DNA from: Alphaproteobacteria bacterium MarineAlpha10_Bin2
Lineage (GTDB): Bacteria; Pseudomonadota; Alphaproteobacteria; UBA828
Direction of reading: 5' to 3'
DNA: 5,256 bases
Assembly (NCBI GenBank): GCA_002937555.1
Contig: PTKB01000183.1
Span: 1-5,256, forward strand
In this document: positions 1-5,256 of the stretch, piece by piece
Layout of the letters: every line of letters starts with the position of its first letter
Numbering within the stretch: the stretch's first letter is position 1
Program-made: the position numbers and the translations under genes
The notes under the pieces: generated by a model
The model's input: only the letters and a program-made list of their open reading frames with translations
Database searches by the model: none
What the model was told of the DNA's origin: nothing

Positions 1-808
1 GTTGGTCGGGCTGAAGACTAGTTTCGGCTTGCTGCCATTGGACGGGGTGCTCGGCCTGTCGACCAGCATGGACAGTGTGGGCCCGCTGGCGCGAAACGTT
101 GCCGACGCGGCCGCTTTGTTCACCGCGCTGGCGGGCGGATATGGGGCGGGAAATTCACATGCGCCTGACCTGGAGGGCGTCGATCCGGCGCGCCTCGACC
201 TGGCGCTGCCGGCAAATCTGGTGTGGGAGGGTTTGGATGCGGGGGTCGAGCGGGTGGCGCGAGCCGCAATTTCTGGACTTGAAGCCGCCGGTGTGACGGT
301 GCGGGAGGCTCAAATTCCGCAGTTTGGCGAGATCGAGGAGTTGATCAGCCATTTCGGGCCGTTCCACGCCGCCGAGTGCCATGCGTTGTGGCATGAATAT
401 ATCGAGGCGCGGCCCAATCTTGTCTACCGGCCGATCCTCGAGCGTATCCGACTTGGCGGCAAGATGCCGGCACGCGAGGTGGAAGGCGCCAAACAGGCGC
501 TGGGCAAGGTGGCGCCAGCGCTGCATGCGCGGATTCGCGAGGTCGGTGTGCTGGCGATGCCGACGATCGCCATCAGCCCGCCGGCCATTGCCGAGCTGGA
601 AAACGACATGGACGCCTGGATGGCGGCCAATGTGATGACGCTGCGCAACACCCGGCTCGCCAACTTCCTCGATTGCGCGGCGCTGACCCTGCCGTGCGGC
701 AAAGATGACAACGGTATTCCGGTCGGCCTGATGCTGATGGCGCCGGCGGGTTGGGAGTTGCGCCTGTTGCGCATGGCGAGCGCCATGGAGCCGATCCTCG
801 CCGAGTGA
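1..808 (+). CDS. Amidase signature family enzyme, C-terminal part (5' end outside window)
   Basis: About 268 residues of an amidase-signature (AS) hydrolase, which cleaves carboxamides through a Ser-cisSer-Lys triad. The visible part opens with VGLKTSFGLLP, the block that in this family follows the nucleophile region by roughly 15-20 residues, so the triad lies upstream of the window. Next come SMDSVGPLARNVADAAALF (about residues 23-41), matching the family's D-x-VGP-x-AR-x-VxD motif, a variable middle, and a typical AS ending, ALTLPCGKDDNGIPVGLML, then a leucine-rich C-terminal helix. The frame is open from base 1, so the TTG at base 2 is an internal codon rather than a start. The stop is TGA at 806-808. 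Substrate cannot be told: this part does not separate GatA-like transamidase subunits from stand-alone amidases, and no gatB or gatC is visible. Family assignment is confident; specific function is not. Confidence 0.9.
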   Translation, partial: LVGLKTSFGLLPLDGVLGLSTSMDSVGPLARNVADAAALFTALAGGYGAGNSHAPDLEGVDPARLDLALPANLVWEGLDAGVERVARAAISGLEAAGVTVREAQIPQFGEIEELISHFGPFHAAECHALWHEYIEARPNLVYRPILERIRLGGKMPAREVEGAKQALGKVAPALHARIREVGVLAMPTIAISPPAIAELENDMDAWMAANVMTLRNTRLANFLDCAALTLPCGKDDNGIPVGLMLMAPAGWELRLLRMASAMEPILAE

Positions 809-865
809 TATGCGGCGAAAATATGCGCTTTGCTAAAGTAGCACAAAATTAGCCAAGGTTCGCAG

Positions 866-889
866 TTCGAATATCTGTAAGATATTGAA
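866..889. repeat. Short inverted repeat (hairpin or operator-like)
   Basis: AATATCT (870-876) and AGATATT (880-886) are perfect 7-base inverted arms around a GTA loop. With one bulged G at 869, TTC (866-868) pairs with GAA (887-889) to extend the stem. It is A/T-rich with no clean T-run after it, so it would be a weak intrinsic terminator for the amidase, which ends 57 bases upstream. A dyad-symmetric repressor site is equally possible. Confidence 0.45.
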
Positions 890-925
890 TTAATTGCATT
901 TATTCTCGTTGATGGGGATCTCCAT
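890..925 (-). other. Possible 11-codon ORF with perfect Shine-Dalgarno (speculative)
   Basis: Read on the minus strand, GGAGGT (937-932) stands six bases before an ATG (925-923) that opens an 11-residue frame, MEIPINENKCN, ending in TAA at 892-890. Further upstream on that strand, TTGGAA (977-972) and TAAATC (954-949) are 17 bases apart, a weak sigma-70-like pair whose predicted start near 942 would give a leader of about 17 bases. The spacing fits a real expression unit, but the promoter match is poor and the peptide is very short. It may be a leader peptide, the 5' stub of a lost gene, or chance. Confidence 0.15.
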
Positions 926-1023
926 TACAGCACCTCCGGCAAATTTGTGATTTAAAGAAAAAATCCAATTATTCCAACAAGTTAATGCAAACTACGGAGA
1001 CTCTTGCCTGGGCCGTGGGGGCA

Positions 1024-1057
1024 TGCCGACGCGTGAAGGGAAATTACCCTCGCGGCA
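1024..1057. repeat. Bulged stem-loop upstream of ftsK promoter
   Basis: Three short helices stack in register: TGC (1024-1026) with GCA (1055-1057), CGCG (1030-1033) with CGCG (1051-1054), and AGGG (1037-1040) with CCCT (1047-1050), closing an AAATTA loop. The 5' arm carries two three-base bulges (CGA and TGA), while the 3' arm is continuous. No T-run follows, so a standard intrinsic terminator is unlikely. It lies upstream of the proposed ftsK -35 box and would not be in that transcript. Role unknown. Confidence 0.35.
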
Positions 1058-1069
1058 GGCGGACGCCAA

Positions 1070-1098
1070 TTAACATCTTCCGCCGGCTCTGCTAGTCT
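1070..1098 (+). promoter_or_regulatory. Likely ftsK promoter (TTAACA-N17-TAGTCT, extended -10)
   Basis: TTAACA (1070-1075) matches five of six bases of the sigma-70 -35 consensus. Exactly 17 bases later stands TAGTCT (1093-1098), a poor -10 hexamer but preceded by TGC (1090-1092), giving an extended -10 TGn. Transcription would start near 1105, leaving a leader of about 98 bases before the ftsK GTG. Assigned by eye from consensus and spacing only. Confidence 0.45.
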
Positions 1099-1152
1099 GT
1101 TAAGTTCGATTCGTAATAGCAGCACACAAGACCTTGTAATTAAAGGCAGGAG

Positions 1153-1206
1153 ATGGATTTACGCATGCGTTATTTCGAGGCGCCACGGGGACGCAGGACG
1201 CCGTGA
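1153..1206 (+). other. Possible 17-codon leader ORF overlapping the ftsK start
   Basis: An ATG at 1153 opens MDLRMRYFEAPRGRRTP and stops at TGA 1204-1206, so the stop shares two bases with the ftsK GTG (1203-1205) in a GTGA overlap typical of translational coupling. Purine-rich AAAGG (1142-1146) lies six bases before this ATG. AGGAG (1148-1152) abuts it directly and is 12 bases before a second in-frame ATG at 1165. It may be a leader that couples ribosomes to ftsK, part of the true FtsK N-terminus displaced by a frameshift, or a chance frame. Confidence 0.25.
1195..1198 (+). promoter_or_regulatory. Ribosome binding site for the ftsK GTG start
   Basis: AGGA lies four bases before GTG 1203, a short but usable spacing. 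It supports GTG 1203 because the frame has no ATG or GTG between the in-frame stop TAA (1137-1139) and this codon. Confidence 0.45.
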
Positions 1207-3653
1207 CGGCGAGTAGCGAAGGGGCACGCCGCGCGCCGTTCCTGCCGGAAGCGGCGAGCCGCTATTTGCGCCGGCGCACCTTTCAATTGGGCGGCCTGGT
1301 GGTCTTGGCGCTGGCCGCGGTGTTGGCGCTCGCGCTGGTCAGCTACGCGCCCGGCGACCCCTCGTTCAACACCGCGAATTCACACAGCATCGCCAATTTG
1401 GCCGGCCTGCCCGGCGCTTACGCCGCCGATCTCCTGCTGCAGGCGGTCGGCGCCGCTTCGGCCTTGCTGGTCGCCATTCTGGCGGCCTGGTCCTGGGCTT
1501 TGCTGTCATGCCGCGGCATACGGCTATTCTGGCTGCGGGTCGCGCTCTGTCCGCTCAGCATCGTGCTAGCCGCCGCCGGTTTCGCCGCTCTCGCGCCGCC
1601 CATGGGGTGGCCGGTTGAAGCCGGCTTCGGCGGCGGCGGCGGCGGCGTGATCGCGGCGCCGGTCGGCGCGCAACTGTCGGCCTGGGGCGCCGGAGTTTCG
1701 ACCCTGCCGATCATTGCCTTCGCCCTCGCGGCGCTCGCTTTCTCTGTCGCTTTGGGCCTGCGGTGGCGCGAATGGCGCGGCATGTTCAGCGGGCTGTGGT
1801 TTATCCTGCGCAAATCCACGCGCGGTCTGTTCTTGAGCACCAAATGGGTGCACGCCCAGACGACCCCCAAATTCGCCGATGCCGGCGCCGAGACCAAGCC
1901 GGCGCGCGAGAAAAAGCGGCCTCGCGCGCCGCGCCGCGTCTGGCGGCCGAAAGTCAAACTTCCCGCCTTTGCATTTGGCAGGAACAACAAACTCCGTGCC
2001 GAACCCCAGCTTTACGACGACGGCCTGGCGGAGGGGCCGCTCGAGCCCAGCCTGTTGGCGCGAAAACCTGCCAAGAAGATGGTCGAACCGGCGGCGCGCA
2101 AGCCCAAGCCGGGAAAACGCGCCGAACGCGAGAGCCAGCGCACCCTCGATTTGAACGAGGGGCATGAATTCGAACTGCCGGCGCTCGACTTGCTCTCCAC
2201 CGCGGCGGCGAAAGGCCGCAAGCCCTCGCTGGCCGAAAACGCGCGCGAGCAGAACGCCGAATTGCTGCTCACCGTGCTCGAGGATTTCGGCATCTACGGG
2301 CTGATCGACAAAGTCCGCCCCGGCCCGGTGGTGACGCTCTATGAATTCATTCCGCGCGCCGGCACGCGCACGGCGCGGGTGATCGCGCTGGCCGATGATA
2401 TCGCGCGCTCGATGAGCGCCGTTTCCGTCCGCGCCGCGACCATTCGCGGGCGCAACGTGATCGGCATCGAATTGCCCAATAATGACCGCGAAAAAGTATT
2501 TCTGCGCGAGCTCCTGGCGAGCGAGGATTACGAAAACACCGCTGCCAGCCTGACGCTCGCGCTCGGCAAAGACATCAGCGGCAGCCCGGTGATCGCCGAC
2601 CTCGCGCGCATGCCGCATCTCCTCGTCGCCGGCACCACCGGCTCGGGCAAATCGGTTGCCATCAACAGCATGATCCTGTCGCTCATCTACCGTCTGCCGC
2701 CGGAGCAGTGCAAGCTCATCCTAATCGACCCCAAGATGTTGGAACTCAGCGTCTATGACGATATTCCCCATCTCCTGACGCCGGTCGTCACCGACCCGTC
2801 GAAAGCGGTGATTGCGCTCAAATGGACGGTGCGCGAAATGGAAAACCGCTATCAAGCGATGTCAAAACTCGGCGTGCGCAACATCAGCGGCTACAACAAG
2901 CGCCTGGCCGAGGCGCGGCGCAACGGCGAAGAATTGAGCCGGCGCGTGCACACCCATTTCGACGCCGAAACCGGCGAGCCGGTCTATGAAGATCAACCTC
3001 TCGACCTCGCACCAATGCCGTTCATCGTCGTCGTCGTCGACGAGATGGCCGACCTCATGCTGGTCGCCGGCAAGGACATCGAAGGCGCGGTGCAGCGCCT
3101 GGCGCAAATGGCGCGCGCCGCCGGCATCCATATCATCATGGCGACGCAGCGGCCTTCGGTGGATGTCATCACCGGCACCATCAAAGCCAACTTCCCGACC
3201 CGCATCAGCTTCCAGGTCACCTCCAAGATCGACAGCCGAACCATTCTCGGCGAGGCCGGCGCCGAGCAGCTACTCGGCCAAGGCGACATGCTCTATCTCG
3301 AGGGCGGTGGACGCCTCACCCGGGTGCACGGGCCGCTCGTCAGCGACAAGGAAGTCGAAGCGGTGACCGACGCTTTGCGCGCCCAGGCGCGGCCCGACTA
3401 CATCCCGGCGATCACCGAAGAGCCGGAATCGGATTTGCCCTCGACCGCTGACGCGGCCGCCGACGATCCGCTCTATGACCGTGCCGTGGAACTCATCGCG
3501 CGCGAAGGCAAGGCCTCCACCAGCTTCGTGCAGCGCCATCTGCAAATCGGCTATAACCGCGCGGCGCGCATGATCGAACGCATGGAAAGCCAAGGCGTCA
3601 TCAGCCAGGCCAACCACGCCGGCAAGCGTGAAGTGCTGGTCGATCGAATCTGA
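1203..3653 (+). CDS. ftsK: DNA translocase FtsK
   Basis: Membrane-anchored septal ATPase that pumps chromosome ends through the closing septum and directs them toward dif recombination. The 816 residues are complete. Four hydrophobic segments lie near residues 30-49, 75-101, 108-132 and 163-186, followed by a basic Pro/Lys/Arg-rich linker (about 215-310). The alpha part of the motor covers about 343-440. The RecA-like beta domain carries Walker A GTTGSGKS (477-484), Walker B VVVVDEMAD (609-617) and the signature ATQRPSVDVITGTIKANFP from residue 647. A C-terminal winged-helix gamma domain (about 754-816), which in this family reads KOPS polarity sequences and contacts XerD, is intact. The short linker makes it much smaller than the roughly 1,330-residue E. 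coli protein but normal for alphaproteobacteria. Start GTG 1203 leaves about 25 residues before the first membrane segment. A run of six glycines (143-148), coded by six GGC, sits between segments 3 and 4. Stop TGA 3651-3653. Confidence 0.97.
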   Translation: MTASSEGARRAPFLPEAASRYLRRRTFQLGGLVVLALAAVLALALVSYAPGDPSFNTANSHSIANLAGLPGAYAADLLLQAVGAASALLVAILAAWSWALLSCRGIRLFWLRVALCPLSIVLAAAGFAALAPPMGWPVEAGFGGGGGGVIAAPVGAQLSAWGAGVSTLPIIAFALAALAFSVALGLRWREWRGMFSGLWFILRKSTRGLFLSTKWVHAQTTPKFADAGAETKPAREKKRPRAPRRVWRPKVKLPAFAFGRNNKLRAEPQLYDDGLAEGPLEPSLLARKPAKKMVEPAARKPKPGKRAERESQRTLDLNEGHEFELPALDLLSTAAAKGRKPSLAENAREQNAELLLTVLEDFGIYGLIDKVRPGPVVTLYEFIPRAGTRTARVIALADDIARSMSAVSVRAATIRGRNVIGIELPNNDREKVFLRELLASEDYENTAASLTLALGKDISGSPVIADLARMPHLLVAGTTGSGKSVAINSMILSLIYRLPPEQCKLILIDPKMLELSVYDDIPHLLTPVVTDPSKAVIALKWTVREMENRYQAMSKLGVRNISGYNKRLAEARRNGEELSRRVHTHFDAETGEPVYEDQPLDLAPMPFIVVVVDEMADLMLVAGKDIEGAVQRLAQMARAAGIHIIMATQRPSVDVITGTIKANFPTRISFQVTSKIDSRTILGEAGAEQLLGQGDMLYLEGGGRLTRVHGPLVSDKEVEAVTDALRAQARPDYIPAITEEPESDLPSTADAAADDPLYDRAVELIAREGKASTSFVQRHLQIGYNRAARMIERMESQGVISQANHAGKREVLVDRI

Positions 3654-3691
3654 GGCTGCACGGTCACAGCCCTTAATCGCCGCCCGTGACA

Positions 3692-3735
3692 AGCCCCTCT
3701 ACCCCGGGGGGAAGAGGGGTTGGGGAGTTGGGGTG
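3692..3735. repeat. REP-like palindromic element downstream of ftsK
   Basis: CCCCTCT (3694-3700) and AGAGGGG (3713-3719) form a perfect 7-bp stem, extended by a G-T and an A-T pair at 3692-3693 with 3720-3721. Inside it, CCC (3702-3704) can pair with GGG (3709-3711). A G-rich tail (TTGGGG repeated at 3720-3725 and 3729-3733) follows. From memory, palindromes of the form CCCTCTCCCC...GGGGAGAGGG followed by TTGGGGTGAGGGG are dispersed in many alpha- and betaproteobacterial genomes, and this resembles a diverged copy. Copy number cannot be tested here. Confidence 0.5.
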
Positions 3736-3739
3736 CACC

Positions 3740-3757
3740 AAGCGCGAAGCGCTTTTT
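3740..3757 (+). terminator. Probable Rho-independent terminator of ftsK
   Basis: AAGCGC (3740-3745) and GCGCTT (3749-3754) pair around a three-base GAA loop, and the last arm runs into a stretch of five T (3753-3757) followed by ATG and TTTG. The stem is short (6 bp) but GC-rich at its core, and it lies 87 bases after the ftsK stop. The preceding G-rich palindrome may add to termination. Confidence 0.5.
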
Positions 3758-3782
3758 ATGTTTGTTCCCTCAAACGCCGGGC

Positions 3783-3861
3783 GGGCGCATCCGCGCCCTT
3801 GGCTACCTCGTATTAACTCGGACGCGCGGTCGCGCTTGCCGGAATGCTAAGCGCATTCCGG
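3783..3861. repeat. Cluster of three hairpins, part of a possible repeat mosaic
   Basis: Hairpin 1: GGGCGC (3783-3788) with GCGCCC (3793-3798), loop ATCC. Hairpin 2: GCGC (3824-3827) with GCGC (3832-3835), loop GGTC. Hairpin 3: CCGGAATGC (3839-3847) with GCATTCCGG (3853-3861), loop TAAGC, a perfect 9-bp stem. Hairpins 1 and 2 and the terminator hairpin at 3740-3754 share a core of GCGC, short loop, GCGC, then Y-TT, which suggests diverged copies of one unit. No coding potential is evident. Confidence 0.4.
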
Positions 3862-3943
3862 TCGGTGGTGCCGTTTGTATGAATCTTTGTGGGTTCCGTT
3901 AATCACTGGGCGGAGCCGTCGGCCTATTTGAAACCAGATAGTG

Positions 3944-3972
3944 TTGGCGATCCCGGCTCAAGCGCTTACATA
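3944..3972 (+). promoter_or_regulatory. Likely lolA promoter (TTGGCG-N17-TACATA)
   Basis: TTGGCG (3944-3949) and TACATA (3967-3972) resemble sigma-70 -35 and -10 boxes with an ideal 17-base spacer. The predicted transcription start, about 3978-3980, falls next to the lolA ATG at 3981, implying a leaderless or nearly leaderless message. The terminator-like hairpin after ftsK agrees with lolA having its own promoter. Confidence 0.45.
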
Positions 3973-3980
3973 ATGGCGGC

Positions 3981-4658
3981 ATGATCCGTCAATTCTCTGC
4001 CCGCCCAGCGGTGAGCCTCCTGATTCTCGTTTTGCTATGCGCCGTTCTCGCCGTTGCGCCGCTCAGCGCCGAGGAGCCGGATGAATTTGATCTGGTCGAA
4101 CCGGCGGTGCTGAGCGACGACGAGGCGCGATGGCTGCAGCGCGCCGAGGATTATTTCAATTCTATTCAGTCGATTCGCGCCGCGTTTTTTCAAACCTCGA
4201 CCGGGGGAGAGACTGCCGAAGGCAATTTCTATCTACGCCGGCCCGGGCGTCTGCGCATCGAATATTTGCCGCCGACGCCGGTACTGATCGTCGGCGACGG
4301 GCTGTTTCTGCATTTCCACGATACCGAGCTCGGCCAGGTGAGCGATTGGCCGATCTTCGACACGCCCTTGGGCGCGCTCAGCTCCGACGAGGTCAAGTTC
4401 AACGACGATTTCATCGTCACCGGTTTCCGCCGCCGCTCGGGCGCGCTGGCGATTACGCTGGTCAAGCGCGAAGATCCCGGCCTTGGCAGTCTCACGCTTT
4501 TCTTTAGCGAGGCGCCGATGGAGCTCAAGCAATGGAAAGTGATCGACGCGCAAGGGCTGGTGACGACCGTGGCGTTGTTCGATGCCGAGATTAATATCGC
4601 GCTCGACAACCGGCTGTTCGTGTTCGACGATCCGCGCGAAGCGCGGCGCGACCGCTGA
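3981..4658 (+). CDS. lolA: LolA-family outer-membrane lipoprotein carrier protein
   Basis: Periplasmic chaperone that takes lipoproteins from the LolCDE transporter and carries them to the outer membrane. The 225-residue product starts with a Sec signal peptide: charged n-region to about R8, hydrophobic core 10-27, likely cleavage after LSA at residue 30. Cys20 lies inside the core and does not fit a lipobox. A long acidic stretch (31-50) precedes the LolA core, which begins near residue 55 with YFNSIQSIRAAFFQT (58-72), corresponding to the F-x-A-x-F-x-Q region of LolA. The hallmark YLRRPGRLRIEY (84-95) is the family's R-P-G/N-x-R-x-x-Y motif, followed by VGDGLFLHFHD. Position directly after ftsK is usual in alphaproteobacteria and supports the call. 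Start ATG 3981 gives a complete signal peptide; no Shine-Dalgarno sequence is visible before it. Sequence identity to E. coli LolA looks low, so a LolA-like variant remains possible. Confidence 0.88.
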   Translation: MIRQFSARPAVSLLILVLLCAVLAVAPLSAEEPDEFDLVEPAVLSDDEARWLQRAEDYFNSIQSIRAAFFQTSTGGETAEGNFYLRRPGRLRIEYLPPTPVLIVGDGLFLHFHDTELGQVSDWPIFDTPLGALSSDEVKFNDDFIVTGFRRRSGALAITLVKREDPGLGSLTLFFSEAPMELKQWKVIDAQGLVTTVALFDAEINIALDNRLFVFDDPREARRDR

Positions 4659-4666
4659 GCAGCGCC

Positions 4667-4671
4667 GGAAG
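4667..4671 (+). promoter_or_regulatory. Ribosome binding site for the PuuD-like gene
   Basis: GGAAG lies six bases before ATG 4678, within the 19-base gap after the lolA stop. It fixes the start of the downstream gene and supports translation from a lolA-initiated message. Confidence 0.5.
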
Positions 4672-4677
4672 CGAGCG

Positions 4678-5256
4678 ATGGCCGGAGAGACCCCGACACC
4701 GTTGATTGCGCTTTCGGCTTGTGTGCGCGAGATCGGCATCCACCCGTTTCATGTGGTCGGCGAGAAATACATCACCGCGGTGCGCGATGGCGCCGGTGGT
4801 TTTCCGCTGATGCTGCCGTCGCTCGGCGATGCCGCCGCGCCGGACGAGATATTGGCGCGCGTCGACGGGTTGTTGTTTACCGGCAGCCCATCGAACGTCG
4901 AGCCGCATCTTTACGGCGGCGCGCCGAGCTCCGAGGGCACCCATCATGATGCGCAGCGCGACGGTGCGACCCTGCCGCTGATCCGTGCGGCGGTGGCGGC
5001 GGGCGTGCCTTTGCTCTGTATTTGCCGCGGCAGTCAGGAGCTCAACGTCGCGCTCGGCGGCACGCTGCATCAGGCGGTGCATGAAATTCCCGGCCGCCTC
5101 GATCACCGCGAGGACAAGACCCAGCCGCGCGAAGCGCAATATGCTCCGATTCATGACGTCAATATCGCGCCGGGTGGGATTCTCGCGACGCTGTGGCCGG
5201 AGCGCGAGGTTGCGGTCAATTCGCTGCACGCCCAAGGGGTCGATCGCCCGGCGCCG
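4678..5256 (+). CDS. Gamma-glutamyl-gamma-aminobutyrate hydrolase family protein (class I glutamine amidotransferase, peptidase C26), 3' end outside window
   Basis: The first 193 residues of a class I glutamine amidotransferase-like hydrolase; the frame is still open at the window edge. PuuD, the closest named relative I recognise, cleaves gamma-glutamyl-GABA to glutamate and GABA in putrescine breakdown in the cytoplasm. Visible features are LLFTGSPSNVEPHLYGG (65-81), a PuuD-type substrate-pocket block, and the nucleophile elbow CICRGSQELNVALGGTLHQ (114-132), with Cys116 as the expected catalytic residue. NSLHAQGV (181-188) matches the conserved block before the catalytic His-x-Glu motif, which lies beyond the window. 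PuuD is about 254 residues, so roughly three quarters is present. It starts 19 bases after lolA and is probably in the same transcript. Substrate is not proven: the family includes other gamma-glutamyl hydrolases, and no puuA, puuB or puuC is in view. Confidence 0.88.
   Translation, partial: MAGETPTPLIALSACVREIGIHPFHVVGEKYITAVRDGAGGFPLMLPSLGDAAAPDEILARVDGLLFTGSPSNVEPHLYGGAPSSEGTHHDAQRDGATLPLIRAAVAAGVPLLCICRGSQELNVALGGTLHQAVHEIPGRLDHREDKTQPREAQYAPIHDVNIAPGGILATLWPEREVAVNSLHAQGVDRPAP

Larger units (their letters stand above)
809..1202. other. Intergenic region between amidase and ftsK, AT-rich in its first half
   Basis: This 394-base gap holds no long ORF on either strand. Bases 841-980 are only about 35% G+C by hand count, against clearly GC-rich flanking genes, and include an A-run at 954-963. 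G+C rises again from about 1005. Contents in order: inverted repeat 866-889, a possible minus-strand mini-ORF at 925-890 with ribosome site 937-932, a bulged stem-loop at 1024-1057, a likely ftsK promoter at 1070-1098, and a short leader ORF at 1153-1206. The composition shift could be a normal regulatory region, a decayed gene, or acquired DNA; the sequence alone does not decide. Confidence 0.8.
3654..3980. other. Intergenic region between ftsK and lolA, rich in hairpins
   Basis: This 327-base gap contains no convincing gene; short open frames here lack ribosome sites and recognisable protein sequence. About half of it folds into consecutive hairpins: a C/G-rich palindrome (3692-3721), a terminator-like hairpin (3740-3757), and three more between 3783 and 3861. 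Bases 3862-3943 show nothing I can name. The lolA promoter is at 3944-3972. The density of palindromes suggests a mosaic of repetitive extragenic elements. Confidence 0.75.

Noticed and set aside
808..827. Direct repeat ATATGCG just after the amidase stop
   Set aside because: Two 7-base copies 13 bases apart (808-814, 821-827) with no third copy or symmetry; easily expected by chance.
890..1143. Possible CtrA binding sites (TTAA half-sites at 890, 982, 1070, 1100 and 1140)
   Set aside because: None is followed by a second TTAA after seven bases, so the full TTAA-N7-TTAA site is absent.
1566..2618. 350-codon open frame on the minus strand inside ftsK
   Set aside because: It is opposite a clear ftsK coding frame. 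Its product is low-complexity Arg/Gly/Ala/Phe-rich, as expected from reading GC-rich codons in reverse, with no recognisable domain.
3705..3735. KOPS-like G-rich octamer near the end of ftsK
   Set aside because: The G-rich stretch contains no GGGNAGGG match; the pattern is explained by the palindromic element.
3628..3902. Short + strand open frames in the ftsK-lolA gap (62 and 60 codons)
   Set aside because: They overlap the hairpin-rich region, have no ribosome site or recognisable protein sequence, and the first overlaps the ftsK end in another frame.
4026..4052. Possible lipobox around Cys20 of the LolA signal peptide
   Set aside because: The residue before the cysteine is Leu, not Gly/Ala/Ser, and the hydrophobic core continues past it. 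A normal signal peptidase I site after residue 30 fits better.
4591..5235. 214-codon open frame on the minus strand across the PuuD-like gene
   Set aside because: The + strand encodes a conserved class I amidotransferase with a catalytic-cysteine motif across the same bases; the reverse frame is Arg-rich with no family features.

Overview
The window looks like ordinary chromosome from a GC-rich alphaproteobacterium. The FtsK translocase has alphaproteobacterial-style motor signatures, and ftsK is followed directly by a lolA-type gene, an order common in that class. Genus cannot be set from the sequence alone. All four supported genes lie on the + strand; the first and last run off the window edges.

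Layout: (1) 1-808, the C-terminal part of an amidase-signature enzyme whose catalytic serine region lies left of the window. (2) 809-1202, a 394-base gap that is AT-rich in its first half (about 35% G+C over 841-980). It holds a short inverted repeat, a possible minus-strand 11-codon ORF with a perfect Shine-Dalgarno sequence, a bulged stem-loop, a likely ftsK promoter, and a 17-codon leader ORF whose stop overlaps the ftsK start. (3) 1203-3653, complete ftsK. (4) 3654-3980, a 327-base gap made of a C/G-rich palindrome resembling dispersed proteobacterial repeats, a hairpin plus T-run that can serve as terminator, three further hairpins, and a lolA promoter placed almost against the start codon. 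(5) 3981-4658, lolA-like gene with signal peptide. (6) 4678-5256, start of a class I glutamine amidotransferase of the gamma-glutamyl-GABA hydrolase (PuuD-like, peptidase C26) family, 19 bases after lolA and probably co-transcribed.

Functionally, ftsK (chromosome segregation and division) and lolA (lipoprotein transport to the outer membrane) are envelope and cell-division housekeeping genes. The flanking amidase and glutamine amidotransferase are amide-bond hydrolases with no evident link to them. I see no phage, transposon, CRISPR, RNA gene or novel multi-gene system. The parts that deserve a second look are the two intergenic regions and the unusual translation starts of ftsK and lolA.
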